A stretch of DNA of 64,000 nucleotides from Polynucleobacter kasalickyi (GCF_900176405.1 NZ_FWXJ01000005.1:124001-188000), one strand, 5' to 3'; counted from the stretch's first letter, positions 38,850 to 48,792 are shown. Notes: a model not told the origin generated them from the letters alone. Program-made: numbers and translations.

Positions 38850-39113
38850 TTAAATCAAAGAGTTAGACTTTTGCTCAGGCGCTTGGCTCTTCCAACTATC
38901 GGGAATGATAAACAAGGTCATAGCACTAGATAAGGCGCAAAAGAGCCATAAAACAAAAAAACCTAAGGTATAAATACCTTCTTTAGGTATTTCTACGGGT
39001 TGATTAAAGAACATTAAATCTGCAGGGTTAATCAGAGTAAAAATGAATCCCTCAGCTAAACCTGCCACAATAAAAGAGGGCCATAAAATCCACATTAATA
39101 TTCGAGTTTTCAT
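38850..39113 (-). CDS. small two-helix membrane protein of unknown function
   Basis: This 87-residue protein has two predicted membrane segments (MWILWPSFIVAGLAEGFIFT and LGFFVLWLFCALSSAMTLFI). I do not recognise a named family. Genes of this size and topology are common between ccoH and the TauE-like gene in Burkholderiales. It overlaps the previous gene by four bases. A role in oxidase assembly is inferred from context only. Confidence 0.75.
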   Translation of the reverse strand: MKTRILMWILWPSFIVAGLAEGFIFTLINPADLMFFNQPVEIPKEGIYTLGFFVLWLFCALSSAMTLFIIPDSWKSQAPEQKSNSLI

Positions 39114-39361
39114 GGTTTAGCCTCAGTGATCTTTTTTTCGGTCGGCACACTATCCTTAAGCTCAGCATCCTTAACTAAAGGCACTTCGATAATTTTTAAG
39201 CCCGTTTTTTTGACCCCATTGACCAACAAAACATCCTGCTTTTGAAAAGCCAAATAAATGGTAACGATGCAAGCAAGCATTGCTAAAAAAGGCCCACTCA
39301 TTAATATCCAAGGCCAACGATGCTTATACCAGGGAGGTTGAGATAATCGTTCGTTCGTCAT
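39110..39361 (-). CDS. ccoH: FixH/CcoH-like cbb3 assembly protein (short)
   Basis: This 83-residue protein resembles the start of FixH/CcoH. The PWYKHRWPWILMSGPFLAML N-terminus holds one membrane segment. It is followed by a short segment matching the QKQDVLLVNGVKKTGL region of FixH. CcoH proteins stabilise the oxidase. Family members are usually 150-170 residues with a longer periplasmic domain, so this one is shortened and is named mainly by context. The gene lies 19 bases after ccoG and overlaps the next gene by four bases. Confidence 0.65.
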   Translation of the reverse strand: MTNERLSQPPWYKHRWPWILMSGPFLAMLACIVTIYLAFQKQDVLLVNGVKKTGLKIIEVPLVKDAELKDSVPTEKKITEAKP

Positions 39362-39380
39362 TTGTCAAAGTCGCTTCAGG

Positions 39381-40853
39381 TTAATCCAACATAATAAAAG
39401 TTGATTTTTCTTCTTTTTTCCTCGGTATCATCACACCTTTGGCACTTATTTCGTGCCCTTGCATTACAAATACAACTGGGTTAGGACCTTTGTGGAGGGA
39501 ATCTTCAGAAATTCTAACCTTTACAGGTAGCATCATGTTGGCACTTGCAGGAACTTCAATTTGTTCAATTCTTTGATTTTGGGAGTCATAAATTTCAGGA
39601 TGTTCCAGTCCATTAATTGCTAGTTCAAGTTTCATCGGACTTTCTGAGCTATTCATCACTTGAATACGATAGATGTTTTCGACTTGATCGCCATTCACCT
39701 CCCTTGCTAAAGCACCTCGATCTCGCATCACATCAAAACGTAAGGGGTTTCGAATCACTAAGGAGGTAACAAAAGCTGTAATCAATATTGCCATAATGCC
39801 TGAGTAAATCAGAATCCTGGGTCGAAATAGGTACTTTCTAACAGCAGAGCTATCCAATTTTTCTTCTATTGCTCGCTGGGTGGTATATCGAATGAGCCCC
39901 TTCGGATATTCAACCTTGTCCATCACCTGATTACAGGCATCGACACAAGCTCCACAACCAATGCACATATATTGCATGCCATTTCGGATATCAATACCCG
40001 TTGGGCACACTTGGACACAAATACTACAATCAACACAATCGCCTAGGCCACTTGCTTTATGGTCAACACTTTTAGATCTTCCACCACGAGGCTCTCCCCT
40101 ATGACTATCATAAGTTACTACAAAGGTATCTTTATCAACCATTACGCTTTGAAAGCGAGCATAAGGACACATGTATTTACAGACTTGCTCTCTTAAAAAC
40201 CCTGCATTTCCCCAAGTGGCAAAACTATAAAAGCATAACCAAAACGTGGGCCAAACACCCAGATCAAACTGTATGAAGTGACGCCATAATTCAACGATAG
40301 GAGTGAAATATCCAACAAAAGTAAAACCTGTCCATACAGCAATAGACAACCAAATAAAATGTTTACAAATTTTGAGGCGTAGTTTTTTAAAGCTCCAAGG
40401 CCATTTCTCATCATCCAGCTTCATACGAGCTAGACGATCCCCCTCTACTCTGCGCTCAACCCACAGAAAAATTTCTGTATAAACGGTTTGAGGGCAGGCA
40501 TAACCACAGAAAAGTCGCCCCGCAATTGCCGTAAATAAAAATAGTGCTAACGCCGACAGAATTAAAAGTAAGGTGAGATAAATAATATCTTGGGGCCATA
40601 AGACTAAGTTAAAGATGTAAAACTTACGTGTCACCAAATCGAATAGAACAGCTTGTCGACCATTCCAAGACAACCACGGCAAGCCATAAAATAATAACTG
40701 CGTCAAGACCACCATCAAGATACGCGCATAGGCAAATACCCCACTGACTGAGCGAGGATGAATTTTATTGCGGATCTCGTAGAGATCTTGGTCAACAAAG
40801 TGGATGGGTGAGACCGTGGTCTTTTCTGTATTACTCATTCTCTCTTCATTCAT
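39381..40853 (-). CDS. ccoG: cytochrome c oxidase accessory protein CcoG
   Basis: CcoG is a membrane ferredoxin that helps copper delivery and cbb3 assembly. The 490-residue protein has about five membrane segments. Two 4Fe-4S clusters are in CVDCSICVQVCPTGID and CIGCGACVDACNQV (about residues 278-310). A C-terminal immunoglobulin-like periplasmic domain follows from about residue 360. A second possible start (ATG at 40,838) is preceded by AGAGAG. I keep the upstream one, but the choice is open. Its start is five bases after the ccoP stop. Confidence 0.93.
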   Translation of the reverse strand: MNEERMSNTEKTTVSPIHFVDQDLYEIRNKIHPRSVSGVFAYARILMVVLTQLLFYGLPWLSWNGRQAVLFDLVTRKFYIFNLVLWPQDIIYLTLLLILSALALFLFTAIAGRLFCGYACPQTVYTEIFLWVERRVEGDRLARMKLDDEKWPWSFKKLRLKICKHFIWLSIAVWTGFTFVGYFTPIVELWRHFIQFDLGVWPTFWLCFYSFATWGNAGFLREQVCKYMCPYARFQSVMVDKDTFVVTYDSHRGEPRGGRSKSVDHKASGLGDCVDCSICVQVCPTGIDIRNGMQYMCIGCGACVDACNQVMDKVEYPKGLIRYTTQRAIEEKLDSSAVRKYLFRPRILIYSGIMAILITAFVTSLVIRNPLRFDVMRDRGALAREVNGDQVENIYRIQVMNSSESPMKLELAINGLEHPEIYDSQNQRIEQIEVPASANMMLPVKVRISEDSLHKGPNPVVFVMQGHEISAKGVMIPRKKEEKSTFIMLD

Positions 40854-40857
40854 CTAT

Positions 40858-41760
40858 TTACTGAGACAAGCCCCATACAAAAGCTGTCAATAAATGAATT
40901 TTTTCCGGCGTTAAAATTTCCTGATGTGCTGGCATCTTGCCATTTCGTCCATTTAAGAGTGTTTCTGTAATAGTGGCCTCAGAACCTCCATATAGCCAAA
41001 TTTTGTCAGTAAGATTAGGTGCGCCAACTAGGATATTCCCTTTACCTTCCGCGCCATGGCATCCAATACAGTTATTTTTAAAGACCACTTCACCGAGTGA
41101 CCTCTTAATCGGGTTGGATGGCAGACCTGATAAAGATCTTACGTAATTAGCAACATGATTAATATCAGTTGAAGACAAGATTGTTTTAAACGCAGGCATA
41201 TTCCCTTGACGCCCATTAATAAGGGTTGTTTTAATATGATCAGGCTCGCCACCGTACAACCAATCCTTATCGCTCAAAGTGGGGAACCCTTTGCCACCGC
41301 CAGCATCTGAGCCGTGACATTGAGCACAATAATTGAGATACAAACGCTGACCGATTTGTTTTGCTTGGGGATCTTTAGCTAAGTTCGGCACATCTAAGGC
41401 CATATATTTCTCATAAAAAGGCTTTAACTCAGTATTTGCTTTTAAAACACTTTCATTATGTTCTTTGGCAGAAGTGTATCCCAAAGAGCCTGCATATGAA
41501 CCAATACCTGGATACAAAATCCAGTACCCAACACCAAAAATAATAGATAGCAAAAACATCCACATCCACCAACTCGGTAAGGGGTTATTTAACTCACGCA
41601 AACCATCCCACTCATGCCCCGTATCGGAGACCGAGCCATCAGGATTTAAAGCCACTTTATTTTTTCGTTGTGATAACAATAACCATAAACAAAAAATCAC
41701 CCCTGCAATTGAAATTACCGCAATAAAGTAACTCCAACCAATATTAAAAAAATCGCTCAT
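40858..41760 (-). CDS. ccoP: cytochrome cbb3 oxidase subunit CcoP (di-heme cytochrome c)
   Basis: CcoP accepts electrons from cytochrome c and passes them on to CcoO and CcoN. The 300-residue protein has an N-terminal membrane anchor, a second membrane segment near residue 64-82, and two c-type heme sites: C145-AQ-C148-H149 and C231-IG-C234-H235. The likely Met ligands lie in NMPAFK and KMPAHQ. Length and order are typical. It overlaps ccoQ by four bases. Confidence 0.96.
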   Translation of the reverse strand: MSDFFNIGWSYFIAVISIAGVIFCLWLLLSQRKNKVALNPDGSVSDTGHEWDGLRELNNPLPSWWMWMFLLSIIFGVGYWILYPGIGSYAGSLGYTSAKEHNESVLKANTELKPFYEKYMALDVPNLAKDPQAKQIGQRLYLNYCAQCHGSDAGGGKGFPTLSDKDWLYGGEPDHIKTTLINGRQGNMPAFKTILSSTDINHVANYVRSLSGLPSNPIKRSLGEVVFKNNCIGCHGAEGKGNILVGAPNLTDKIWLYGGSEATITETLLNGRNGKMPAHQEILTPEKIHLLTAFVWGLSQ

Positions 41761-41924
41761 GATAAATCCTTTTTAAATTCATCTGGTAGTTCAAAAGGTA
41801 ATTTCGCACTGGCCTCATTTGCTTCACGACTATGGGCACTAAAAGCCCAATAGACAATGCCTAAGAAAAAAATCAAACCGAGTATCGTTGATGCCGCTGA
41901 GAGAAAAACAGTGATTGAATTCAT
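41757..41924 (-). CDS. ccoQ: cytochrome cbb3 oxidase subunit CcoQ
   Basis: This 55-residue frame begins at the ATG at 41,924, seven bases downstream of the ccoO stop. It encodes one membrane segment (FLSAASTILGLIFFLGIVYWAFS). After that comes a short hydrophilic tail with REANEASAKLPFELPDE, ending at a TGA that overlaps the ccoP start (ATGA). This is the size, topology and position of CcoQ, the small non-catalytic stabilising subunit. Confidence 0.88.
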   Translation of the reverse strand: MNSITVFLSAASTILGLIFFLGIVYWAFSAHSREANEASAKLPFELPDEFKKDLS

Positions 41925-41931
41925 GGTAAGT

Positions 41932-42603
41932 TCACTTCATGGGTTCGGGTAATGGCGCATTTGAAACTTGCTCAGTCACATTGATTGCACGACGAGCAGT
42001 TCCTAGACCTTGAAGGTAAGCGATTAATGCATCCTCTTCCGTTTTTCCTGCCAATTCTTTAGGTGCATTGGTAATCTGCTCATCGGTATATGGCACGCCC
42101 ACCATTCTTAGGGCACGCATATGAGCTGAAATTGTTTTGGCATCAGCAGGTGTTTTTTCTAACCATGAATAGGCTGGCATATTCGACTCTGGCACCACAT
42201 TACGAGGATTACGAAGATGAATTCTATGCCAATCATCAGAGTATCTCTCACCAATTCTGGCAAGATCAGGACCGGTTCTTTTCGAACCCCATAAAAATGG
42301 ATGATCATAGACAGACTCACCTGCTACAGAGTAGGGACCGTAGCGCTCCGTTTCAGAACGTAGTGTTCTAATTTGTTGAGAGTGACACCCTAAACAACCC
42401 TCTCTTTGATAAATATCTCGACCTGCTAATTGAATTGCCGAATATGGCTTTACGCCAGGGTAAGGCTCAGTAGTTGAGTGTTGAAAAAACAACGGCACAA
42501 TTTGCACAAGACCTGCAAAAGAAACAACAATCAAGGTACAAATAATTAGCCAACCAATATTTTTTTCTAAGGTAGCGTGGGAGAAAAATTTACTATCAGA
42601 CAT
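41932..42603 (-). CDS. ccoO: cytochrome cbb3 oxidase subunit CcoO (mono-heme cytochrome c)
   Basis: CcoO is the membrane-anchored mono-heme cytochrome c subunit. The 223-residue protein has one N-terminal membrane segment and the heme site C70-LG-C73-H74 in [13 protein letters not shown]. The [28 protein letters not shown] region carries a Met ligand candidate. It is the second gene of the ccoNOQP operon, 10 bases from ccoN. Confidence 0.96.
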   Translation of the reverse strand: MSDSKFFSHATLEKNIGWLIICTLIVVSFAGLVQIVPLFFQHSTTEPYPGVKPYSAIQLAGRDIYQREGCLGCHSQQIRTLRSETERYGPYSVAGESVYDHPFLWGSKRTGPDLARIGERYSDDWHRIHLRNPRNVVPESNMPAYSWLEKTPADAKTISAHMRALRMVGVPYTDEQITNAPKELAGKTEEDALIAYLQGLGTARRAINVTEQVSNAPLPEPMK

Positions 42604-42613
42604 GATTCTTCCT

Positions 42614-44122
42614 TTAGGCCTTGTTTGAATTTAAAACCGCAGAGTCATTGGATCCATTAACAACTGGAGCTATGTCTGAGGAGGTATGTTGAATCGAAGG
42701 AATTTCTGGGCTAATAATTTTTTTGTTATAGACAGTTTTAAATACGTTATAAGCCATGATCAGCATTCCGACCAAGTAACAAAACCCACCAAACAAACGA
42801 ATGACATAAAACGGGAAGTTCGCTTTAACAGACTCAACGAAACTGTAAGTCAAGGTTCCATCCGCTTCAAATGAGCGCCACATCAAACCTTGCATCACAC
42901 CAGCAATCCACATCGCGGCAATATAAATCACTACGCCAATGGTTGCAATCCAAAAATGGATCTCTATTAAACGTTTGCTGTACATCTCTTTTTCACCAAC
43001 TAGTCTTGGAATCATGTAATACAAAGAGCCAATCGAAATCATCGCCACCCACCCCAAAGAGCCCGAGTGAACATGGCCAATCACCCAGTCCGTATAATGC
43101 GACAAGCTATTGACTGTCTTAATCGACATCATGGAGCCTTCAAAGGTCGACATACCATAAAACGATAAAGCTACCACCATAAATTTAAGAATAGGATCTG
43201 TTCTTAATTTATGCCAAGCTCCCGATAAAGTCATGATGCCGTTGATCATGCCACCCCATGAAGGTGCCAACAAAATGATAGAAAAAACCATCCCTAATGA
43301 TTGCGTCCAATCAGGCAATGAGGTGTATTGAAGATGATGAGGTCCAGCCCACATATACAGGAAGTTCAGTGCCCAAAAGTGGACAATGGAAAGTCTGTAA
43401 GAATAAATTGGTCGCTCAGCTTGCTTAGGAATAAAGTAATACATCATGCCCAAGAAACTGGTGGTCAAGAAAAATCCCACCGCATTATGTCCATACCACC
43501 ACTGAATCATTGCATCCTGAACACCAGAATAGACACTATAAGATTTCCACATACCAGCTGGAATTTCTAAATTATTGACTATATGCAGCATCGCAATGGT
43601 CAAGATGTAGGCGCCAAAGAACCAATTGGCGACATAAATGTGTTTTGTTTTACGTTTCATAATCGTGCCAAAAAACACAATTGCATATGCCACCCAAACC
43701 ACTGTAATTAAAATATCAATCGGCCACTCAAGCTCGGCATACTCTTTTGAGGTCGTTAGTCCGAGGGGTAAAGTAATGGCGGCAGCAATAATAACGATTT
43801 GCCAACCCCAAAAAGTAAACTCTGCGAGCGCGTCTGAAAATAATCTAGTTTGACAGGTTCTTTGTACAACGTAATAAGACGCAGCAAATAACGCACTGCC
43901 GCCAAAGGCGAAGATTACTGCATTGGTATGAAGTGGCCTTAAACGACCGTAACTTAACCACGGAATGCCTGCAAACAAATCTGGAAATGCTAATTCGGCA
44001 GCAAGTATGACACCGACACTCATACCAACAATTCCCCATAAAACAGTCACTAGGGCGAATTTACTAACTACGCTGTAATTAAAAAAATTCTCTTTTGAAA
44101 GTTTGGAAATAGTATTTCCCAT
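42614..44122 (-). CDS. ccoN: cytochrome cbb3 oxidase subunit CcoN
   Basis: CcoN is the catalytic heme-copper subunit of the high-affinity cbb3 oxidase, which reduces O2 at low oxygen. The 502-residue protein has about 12 membrane segments. Metal and heme ligands are recognisable in [52 protein letters not shown] and [12 protein letters not shown]. The ribosome site AGGAGAA precedes the ATG. The C-terminal tail has about 25 extra residues. The 171-base region upstream separates it from ccoS. Confidence 0.96.
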   Translation of the reverse strand: MGNTISKLSKENFFNYSVVSKFALVTVLWGIVGMSVGVILAAELAFPDLFAGIPWLSYGRLRPLHTNAVIFAFGGSALFAASYYVVQRTCQTRLFSDALAEFTFWGWQIVIIAAAITLPLGLTTSKEYAELEWPIDILITVVWVAYAIVFFGTIMKRKTKHIYVANWFFGAYILTIAMLHIVNNLEIPAGMWKSYSVYSGVQDAMIQWWYGHNAVGFFLTTSFLGMMYYFIPKQAERPIYSYRLSIVHFWALNFLYMWAGPHHLQYTSLPDWTQSLGMVFSIILLAPSWGGMINGIMTLSGAWHKLRTDPILKFMVVALSFYGMSTFEGSMMSIKTVNSLSHYTDWVIGHVHSGSLGWVAMISIGSLYYMIPRLVGEKEMYSKRLIEIHFWIATIGVVIYIAAMWIAGVMQGLMWRSFEADGTLTYSFVESVKANFPFYVIRLFGGFCYLVGMLIMAYNVFKTVYNKKIISPEIPSIQHTSSDIAPVVNGSNDSAVLNSNKA

Positions 44123-44293
44123 ATTGCAATTCTCCTAAAACTATTTAACTACTCGGGGCACTATGCTAATTTCTCGTTACAACGTTATTCAATGGGTCTA
44201 AATCTCATCAATTATTCAAAAAAATTTCTCTAGAATCAACTAGCCCAAACCTTCATGAACCGGCTAACCAATTTGAAGGCTTTTAGTTCAAAA
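44123..44293 (-). promoter_or_regulatory. ccoN upstream region (promoter expected)
   Basis: This 171-base gap between ccoS and ccoN should hold the promoter of the ccoN operon. The ribosome site AGGAGA is just upstream of the ccoN ATG. I looked for an FNR/Anr palindrome (TTGAT-N4-ATCAA) and found only half-sites, so oxygen control of this promoter is not shown. Confidence 0.4.
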
Positions 44294-44467
44294 TCATTTT
44301 TTGATCGATGGCGAACTTTCGTGATGCGTATCGTCATCCATCAAAATTTCATATGCAGGTCCCTCTAAATCGTCAAATTGTCCATTTCTTATAGACCAAT
44401 ACAAGACCAAGACAATAAATCCAACTAATAAGAGTGACATGGGTATTAATAAAAACAGACTCTCCAT
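44294..44467 (-). CDS. ccoS: cbb3-type oxidase assembly protein CcoS
   Basis: This 57-residue frame starts at 44,467, ten bases after the ccoI stop. It has one membrane segment (LFLLIPMSLLLVGFIVLVLYW) and then the CcoS signature SIRNGQFDDLEGPAYEIL. CcoS is needed to insert heme and copper into CcoN. Size, position and the DDLEGP motif are typical. Confidence 0.9.
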   Translation of the reverse strand: MESLFLLIPMSLLLVGFIVLVLYWSIRNGQFDDLEGPAYEILMDDDTHHESSPSIKK

Positions 44468-44477
44468 CAATACCTAC

Positions 44478-47024
44478 CTAGTGAGTTGAACGAAGCTTCC
44501 ACTTGCCAAGACGTGACGCATTGAAACTAACCAAAATCGATGAAATGGACATCCCTACAGCAGCACCTAATGGCCCAACGTATCCCATCATCGCCAAAGG
44601 TAATGCTAACAAGTTGTATAGTAACCCCCAAATCAAATTTTGCTGAATTATTACTTGAGTATTTTTGGCATGTATTAGAGCGTTCTTTAAAACATCGAAG
44701 TTGGCACTGAACAAAATAAGGTCTGCCCCAACCTGACTAAGTGGCGCAGCCTGCCCCATAGCAATTGAAATACTAGCTAAGCCTAAAAAGGGGGCATCAT
44801 TCACACCATCGCCAATGGCTAATATTTTTTTCCCTTGTTGTTGAAAAACTTCAACTTGCCTGAGCTTTTCTTCGGGAGTGCAATTTGCAAAGTACTGATG
44901 AATCCCCAATTGTTCAGCAAAATACCGGACGCTAACGAGATCATCTCCAGAAATCAAATAAGGTACTTTACCCAATTGCAATAGGCTATCAACAAACTCC
45001 CGAACACCTGGTCTCAAGACATCCCTTAATTCAAAAATAGCTACTAAGTTAGTTCGATACATTAAGCAAATTGGAGTTGTTCCGGGAGATAAATTCAATA
45101 ACTCATCCCTCAGTAACTGTGGTTGACTCAGCTCTGCCTCAATCCAGGTTGGTGAACCAATCCGCCAATCTCCACAGATGACGCCACAACCAGTTAAATA
45201 TTGCTTAGGCTGATTTAAATCAAACCGTTCCATCGATTCATATTCGGTCAGACTACAACTGGTATCACTACAAATTGCGTTCGCAATCGGATGGTTTTGT
45301 TCGAATTCTAGCGCTTTTGCGATACCACGAATTTCTGCTAAAGATAGTTGCTGCTGGTAATTAGAAACCTTTACTACTTGCATTTCCCCTAGCGTTACAG
45401 TACCCGTTTTATCTAAAAAGACGATATCAAAATGATTGAGTTTGTCGAGACCATCAGGAGAAATAACAACTAATCCATTTTTTGCAAAGAGTCCCTGCGA
45501 CGCTGCGAGTGCTAATGGGATAGCTAATGAGAGTGCGCATGGACAAGTGACGACTAAAACGGCCAAGGCTCTTTCCCAGGGATGTTCATTCCCCAGTAAA
45601 TACCAAACAACACCCGTCACAACAGCTACAAACAATAAACCCATCACAAAATAGCTTGCTAATTTTTCAGAGGTAGATGCGTATTGAGGTTTCTGTGACA
45701 ACGCCGTTTCCAGTAAGTGGGCAATCGCAGCTATTTTTGTTTGAGAGCCTAGGGCTGTGACTTGTAAATAGAGGGTCGATTCTAAGTTGTAACTTCCGGC
45801 ATATACCTGCTCATTTGGCAATTTAGAAATCGGCTGACTCTCCCCCGTTAATATGGCTTCACTTACGGTAACGGCTTGTTCCAAAACAATCCCATCTGCT
45901 GGGATGACTTCACCCGGAAAGACTTGAAGAATATTACCGATTTCGATAATTTGTAACGGGACAATCTGAACACGTTTAGACCCTAAACGCGTAAGATCAA
46001 CTTCTTTCACCAAATTACAAGTTGTCGGCAATTGCATTGCTAAACCTTCAACCGCATTTTGCGTCTGGTGACGGGCTTTCAGCTCTATGAACCTAGCGAG
46101 TAATAAAAGTGCCACAAACATCGTAATGGAGTCAAAGTAAGTTGCTCCCACATTAATGATTAAATGGGCAGTTCCAAATAACCAAGAGATACCGATAGCT
46201 ACCGAAATAGGCACATCCATATGTAAAGTTCTTGTTTTGGAAAAGTACTGAATGCTCTTATAGGCATTCTGAAACATCGGTGCCGCAGAAAAAAAGATAA
46301 CCGGTAGTGTCAATAACCACCCCGCCCAGCCCATCAAACGTAAGTATGCTTCGTCAATCTCTATAGGGTCAACATAAGTTGGCCATGCATACATCATTAC
46401 TTGCATCATCCCAAGCATCGCTACACCTAATCGAAAGAGAATTTGACGCTCTTCTTTTTTAGCTAATTCTGCGCTTTTTGAAAGTTCAAAAGGCCATGCA
46501 CGATAACCAATTTGTTGTGAAGCGATGAGTAAATCGGATAAGTTAGATAAATTACTATCGAAAACAATCACAGCCCTTTGAGTGATATAGTTCACTTGTA
46601 CGTCTCGAATACCAGGCAACCTGCGCCAATGTTGCTCATTTAACCAAACACAAGCAGCACATTGAATGTTTTCTATCCGCAAGGTGACCTTTCGATGACC
46701 TGTTCCATCCTTTAATGTTGGAGCATATTTTTCCAACATGGCAGGATGGTCATATACTAAAAATTGATCCTCATTCGCTTGCCCCTCCAGATTCGGACGA
46801 TTCGATGAAAAATCTTTTGCATCGCGTCTTGTATAAAAAACCTCTAAGCCTTGCCCATGAATCATTTGCGCAATCGATAGGCAACCAACACAACAAAATG
46901 TTTTTAATTCACCAGCTATTTCACCTGGTAAAAGATCTTTACCATCGCACATTGATCCACAGTGATAACAGGTTAAATCCGTTTTAGTAGAATCAAAGAA
47001 AGAAGAATTTTGTTTAATCGCCAT
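44478..47024 (-). CDS. ccoI: copper-translocating P-type ATPase CcoI
   Basis: CcoI exports copper to the periplasm for cbb3 biogenesis. The 848-residue protein starts with a Cys-rich metal-binding region (CYHCGSMCDG, FCCVGCLSIA). A heavy-metal domain with IQCAACVW is near residue 120. It has eight membrane segments, the ion-pathway motif TCPCALS near residue 493, the phosphorylation site DKTGTVTLGEM near residue 536, and GDGVNDAPFL near residue 738. Features are as in the CcoI/FixI group rather than in generic CopA. It is the first gene of the cco set. Confidence 0.95.
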   Translation of the reverse strand: MAIKQNSSFFDSTKTDLTCYHCGSMCDGKDLLPGEIAGELKTFCCVGCLSIAQMIHGQGLEVFYTRRDAKDFSSNRPNLEGQANEDQFLVYDHPAMLEKYAPTLKDGTGHRKVTLRIENIQCAACVWLNEQHWRRLPGIRDVQVNYITQRAVIVFDSNLSNLSDLLIASQQIGYRAWPFELSKSAELAKKEERQILFRLGVAMLGMMQVMMYAWPTYVDPIEIDEAYLRLMGWAGWLLTLPVIFFSAAPMFQNAYKSIQYFSKTRTLHMDVPISVAIGISWLFGTAHLIINVGATYFDSITMFVALLLLARFIELKARHQTQNAVEGLAMQLPTTCNLVKEVDLTRLGSKRVQIVPLQIIEIGNILQVFPGEVIPADGIVLEQAVTVSEAILTGESQPISKLPNEQVYAGSYNLESTLYLQVTALGSQTKIAAIAHLLETALSQKPQYASTSEKLASYFVMGLLFVAVVTGVVWYLLGNEHPWERALAVLVVTCPCALSLAIPLALAASQGLFAKNGLVVISPDGLDKLNHFDIVFLDKTGTVTLGEMQVVKVSNYQQQLSLAEIRGIAKALEFEQNHPIANAICSDTSCSLTEYESMERFDLNQPKQYLTGCGVICGDWRIGSPTWIEAELSQPQLLRDELLNLSPGTTPICLMYRTNLVAIFELRDVLRPGVREFVDSLLQLGKVPYLISGDDLVSVRYFAEQLGIHQYFANCTPEEKLRQVEVFQQQGKKILAIGDGVNDAPFLGLASISIAMGQAAPLSQVGADLILFSANFDVLKNALIHAKNTQVIIQQNLIWGLLYNLLALPLAMMGYVGPLGAAVGMSISSILVSFNASRLGKWKLRSTH

Positions 47025-47065
47025 AAATTGCGATAATACCCAGTTAACGAATTAATTAAGTCTCA

Positions 47066-48013
47066 ATGATATCAATCAAGTTACCAAAAACCTTACAGAT
47101 GAGTATTCAGCAAATCATCTATGTTTCCTCTATTGGCATCTTGTTGCTGAGTCTATCGGCATGCCAAACACCAAAAGCTCCAAGCGCTACGAATCTAGCC
47201 GTGCGCAAGCCACCAGTTATTGGGATTGCCTTAGGCGGGGGGGCTGCTAGAGGATTTGCTCATATCGGTGTTTTAAAGGTACTAGAAGCTAATCAAATTA
47301 AACCAGGATTAGTCGTTGGAACAAGTGCAGGAAGTGTCATTGCATCTGTTTACGCTACTGGAATCACTGCAAGTGAACTGAATCGAATTGCAATTAATTT
47401 GGATGAAGCAAGTATTACTGATTGGGCAAATCCTTTTTCGAATAAATTTGGTGGCGTTATTAAAGGTGATGCACTTCAAAATCATGTAAACAAATTAGTC
47501 AACAATAAATTGATTGATCAAATGGAAATTCCTCTTGGAATCGTTGCTACAGATTTACAAACTGGCGATGCAATTTTGTTTCGAAGAGGAGATACAGGTC
47601 AGGCAGTGCGGGCCTCAAGTTCTGTTCCAGGGATTTTCTCTCCTACACGTATCTCCAATAGAGACTACGTAGATGGTGGACTATCCTCCCCTATCCCCAT
47701 TCGTTTTACTAAACAGATGGGGGCCGATATCGTCATTGCAGTCAATATCTCATCGGATCCTTCTGACCAAAGTGTTGCTGGAACTTTTGGTGTTTTATTA
47801 CAAACGACCACCATCATGGGTCGCAATATTAGTCTCTATGAAATGCCTTTAGCGGATGTCATTGTGGTTCCTAAACTACCATCAATGAAGGGAACTGACT
47901 TTAAGTCTCGGAATTCCGCAATTCTAGCTGGAGAAGAAGCGATGCAAGAGCAATTAGAATTACTGAAAAAGAAAATTGACGATTATTACATGCGACCGAA
48001 GGTATCTAAGTAG
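47066..48013 (+). CDS. patatin-like phospholipase family lipoprotein
   Basis: This 315-residue protein is a predicted outer-membrane or periplasmic lipoprotein with a patatin-like serine lipase fold. The lipobox is LLLSLSAC with Cys33. The oxyanion hole is LGGGAARG near residue 57 and the nucleophile is Ser87 in VGTSAGS. The catalytic Asp is in YVDGGLSSP near residue 206. A second start (ATG at 47,099) keeps the same signal peptide and fits as well. It resembles the RssA/NTE group. It is divergent from ccoI with a short shared upstream region. Confidence 0.88.
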   Translation: MISIKLPKTLQMSIQQIIYVSSIGILLLSLSACQTPKAPSATNLAVRKPPVIGIALGGGAARGFAHIGVLKVLEANQIKPGLVVGTSAGSVIASVYATGITASELNRIAINLDEASITDWANPFSNKFGGVIKGDALQNHVNKLVNNKLIDQMEIPLGIVATDLQTGDAILFRRGDTGQAVRASSSVPGIFSPTRISNRDYVDGGLSSPIPIRFTKQMGADIVIAVNISSDPSDQSVAGTFGVLLQTTTIMGRNISLYEMPLADVIVVPKLPSMKGTDFKSRNSAILAGEEAMQEQLELLKKKIDDYYMRPKVSK

Positions 48014-48039
48014 TCCTCAGGTATTACTGAAGAAAGTGT

Positions 48040-48690
48040 CTACTGTGAAAGTAATGTTTCTTTTGAATTTTTTGCTTGATCTACGCGACGCGCACCGTCA
48101 AAGCGCATATCCCAGTAAACTGAGTTCATGTCATCCACACGAACGCCAGAACCTCTCGCTGGAGAGTGAATAAATTTGTTTTCACCAACGTAAATACCCA
48201 CATGTGAATTTTCACGTTTAAGGGTATTGAAAAATACGAGATCACCAGGTTTTAGACTTTCTCTCGATACTTGCAATCCAACTTTGCTCATATCATCCGT
48301 GGTTTTAACGGGGAACAAGAATCCTAAATTATCCTTCAAAACATACTTTACGAAAGCACTTGCATCAAAACCAGTTTGAACTTGATCGCCCCAACGATAA
48401 CGAACACCGATTAACTTCATCGCATTATTAATGAGGGTTGAAGAGCTCTCAGAGAGCTGCATCGTTACTTTGCCGTAGAAATTCGATTTTACGGTTGAAT
48501 TCAATAAAGAATTTGAAGAAGTGTTTGCCGAAATGTTGTTTTGATTCGGTGAAACAAGGTTTCCAGATGAATTTTGAGCGCTTGCTTGATTATTTTCATC
48601 ACTATTTTGACCATAGCTTACAGTGGCTACTGCAGTAGTAGCAATCAATACAACTTGTAGTGATTTTTTCGTAAGTCTTTGAAAATTCAT
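48040..48690 (-). CDS. NlpC/P60 (C40) family protein lacking the catalytic cysteine
   Basis: I use the ATG at 48,690 (216 residues). The 27 upstream in-frame residues look non-conserved. The N-terminus is a signal peptide with LQVVLIATTAVATVSYG. A Ser/Asn/Gln-rich spacer follows, and then an NlpC/P60 domain, normally a cysteine endopeptidase of peptidoglycan. The canonical active-site block GFDCSG reads GFDASAF here, with Ala at position 110. The two downstream histidines (163 in NSHVGIYVG and 175 in IHSPARGSG) are kept. This suggests a non-catalytic binding protein. It lies about 100 bases downstream of yejF on the same strand. Confidence 0.88.
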   Translation of the reverse strand: MNFQRLTKKSLQVVLIATTAVATVSYGQNSDENNQASAQNSSGNLVSPNQNNISANTSSNSLLNSTVKSNFYGKVTMQLSESSSTLINNAMKLIGVRYRWGDQVQTGFDASAFVKYVLKDNLGFLFPVKTTDDMSKVGLQVSRESLKPGDLVFFNTLKRENSHVGIYVGENKFIHSPARGSGVRVDDMNSVYWDMRFDGARRVDQAKNSKETLLSQ

Positions 48691-48792
48691 GGTTTCTTTA
48701 TAAATGATGCGAATAATGATGTCTTTTAATATTCTAGACACCTTTCGAAGAAAATTCAAGCGTTCATTCATCCTTCATTTTATTGGGGTTAA

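Noticed and set aside
44123..44293. FNR/Anr box in front of ccoN
   Set aside because: Only half-sites such as TTGAT are present. The full TTGAT-N4-ATCAA palindrome is not found, so I do not call it.
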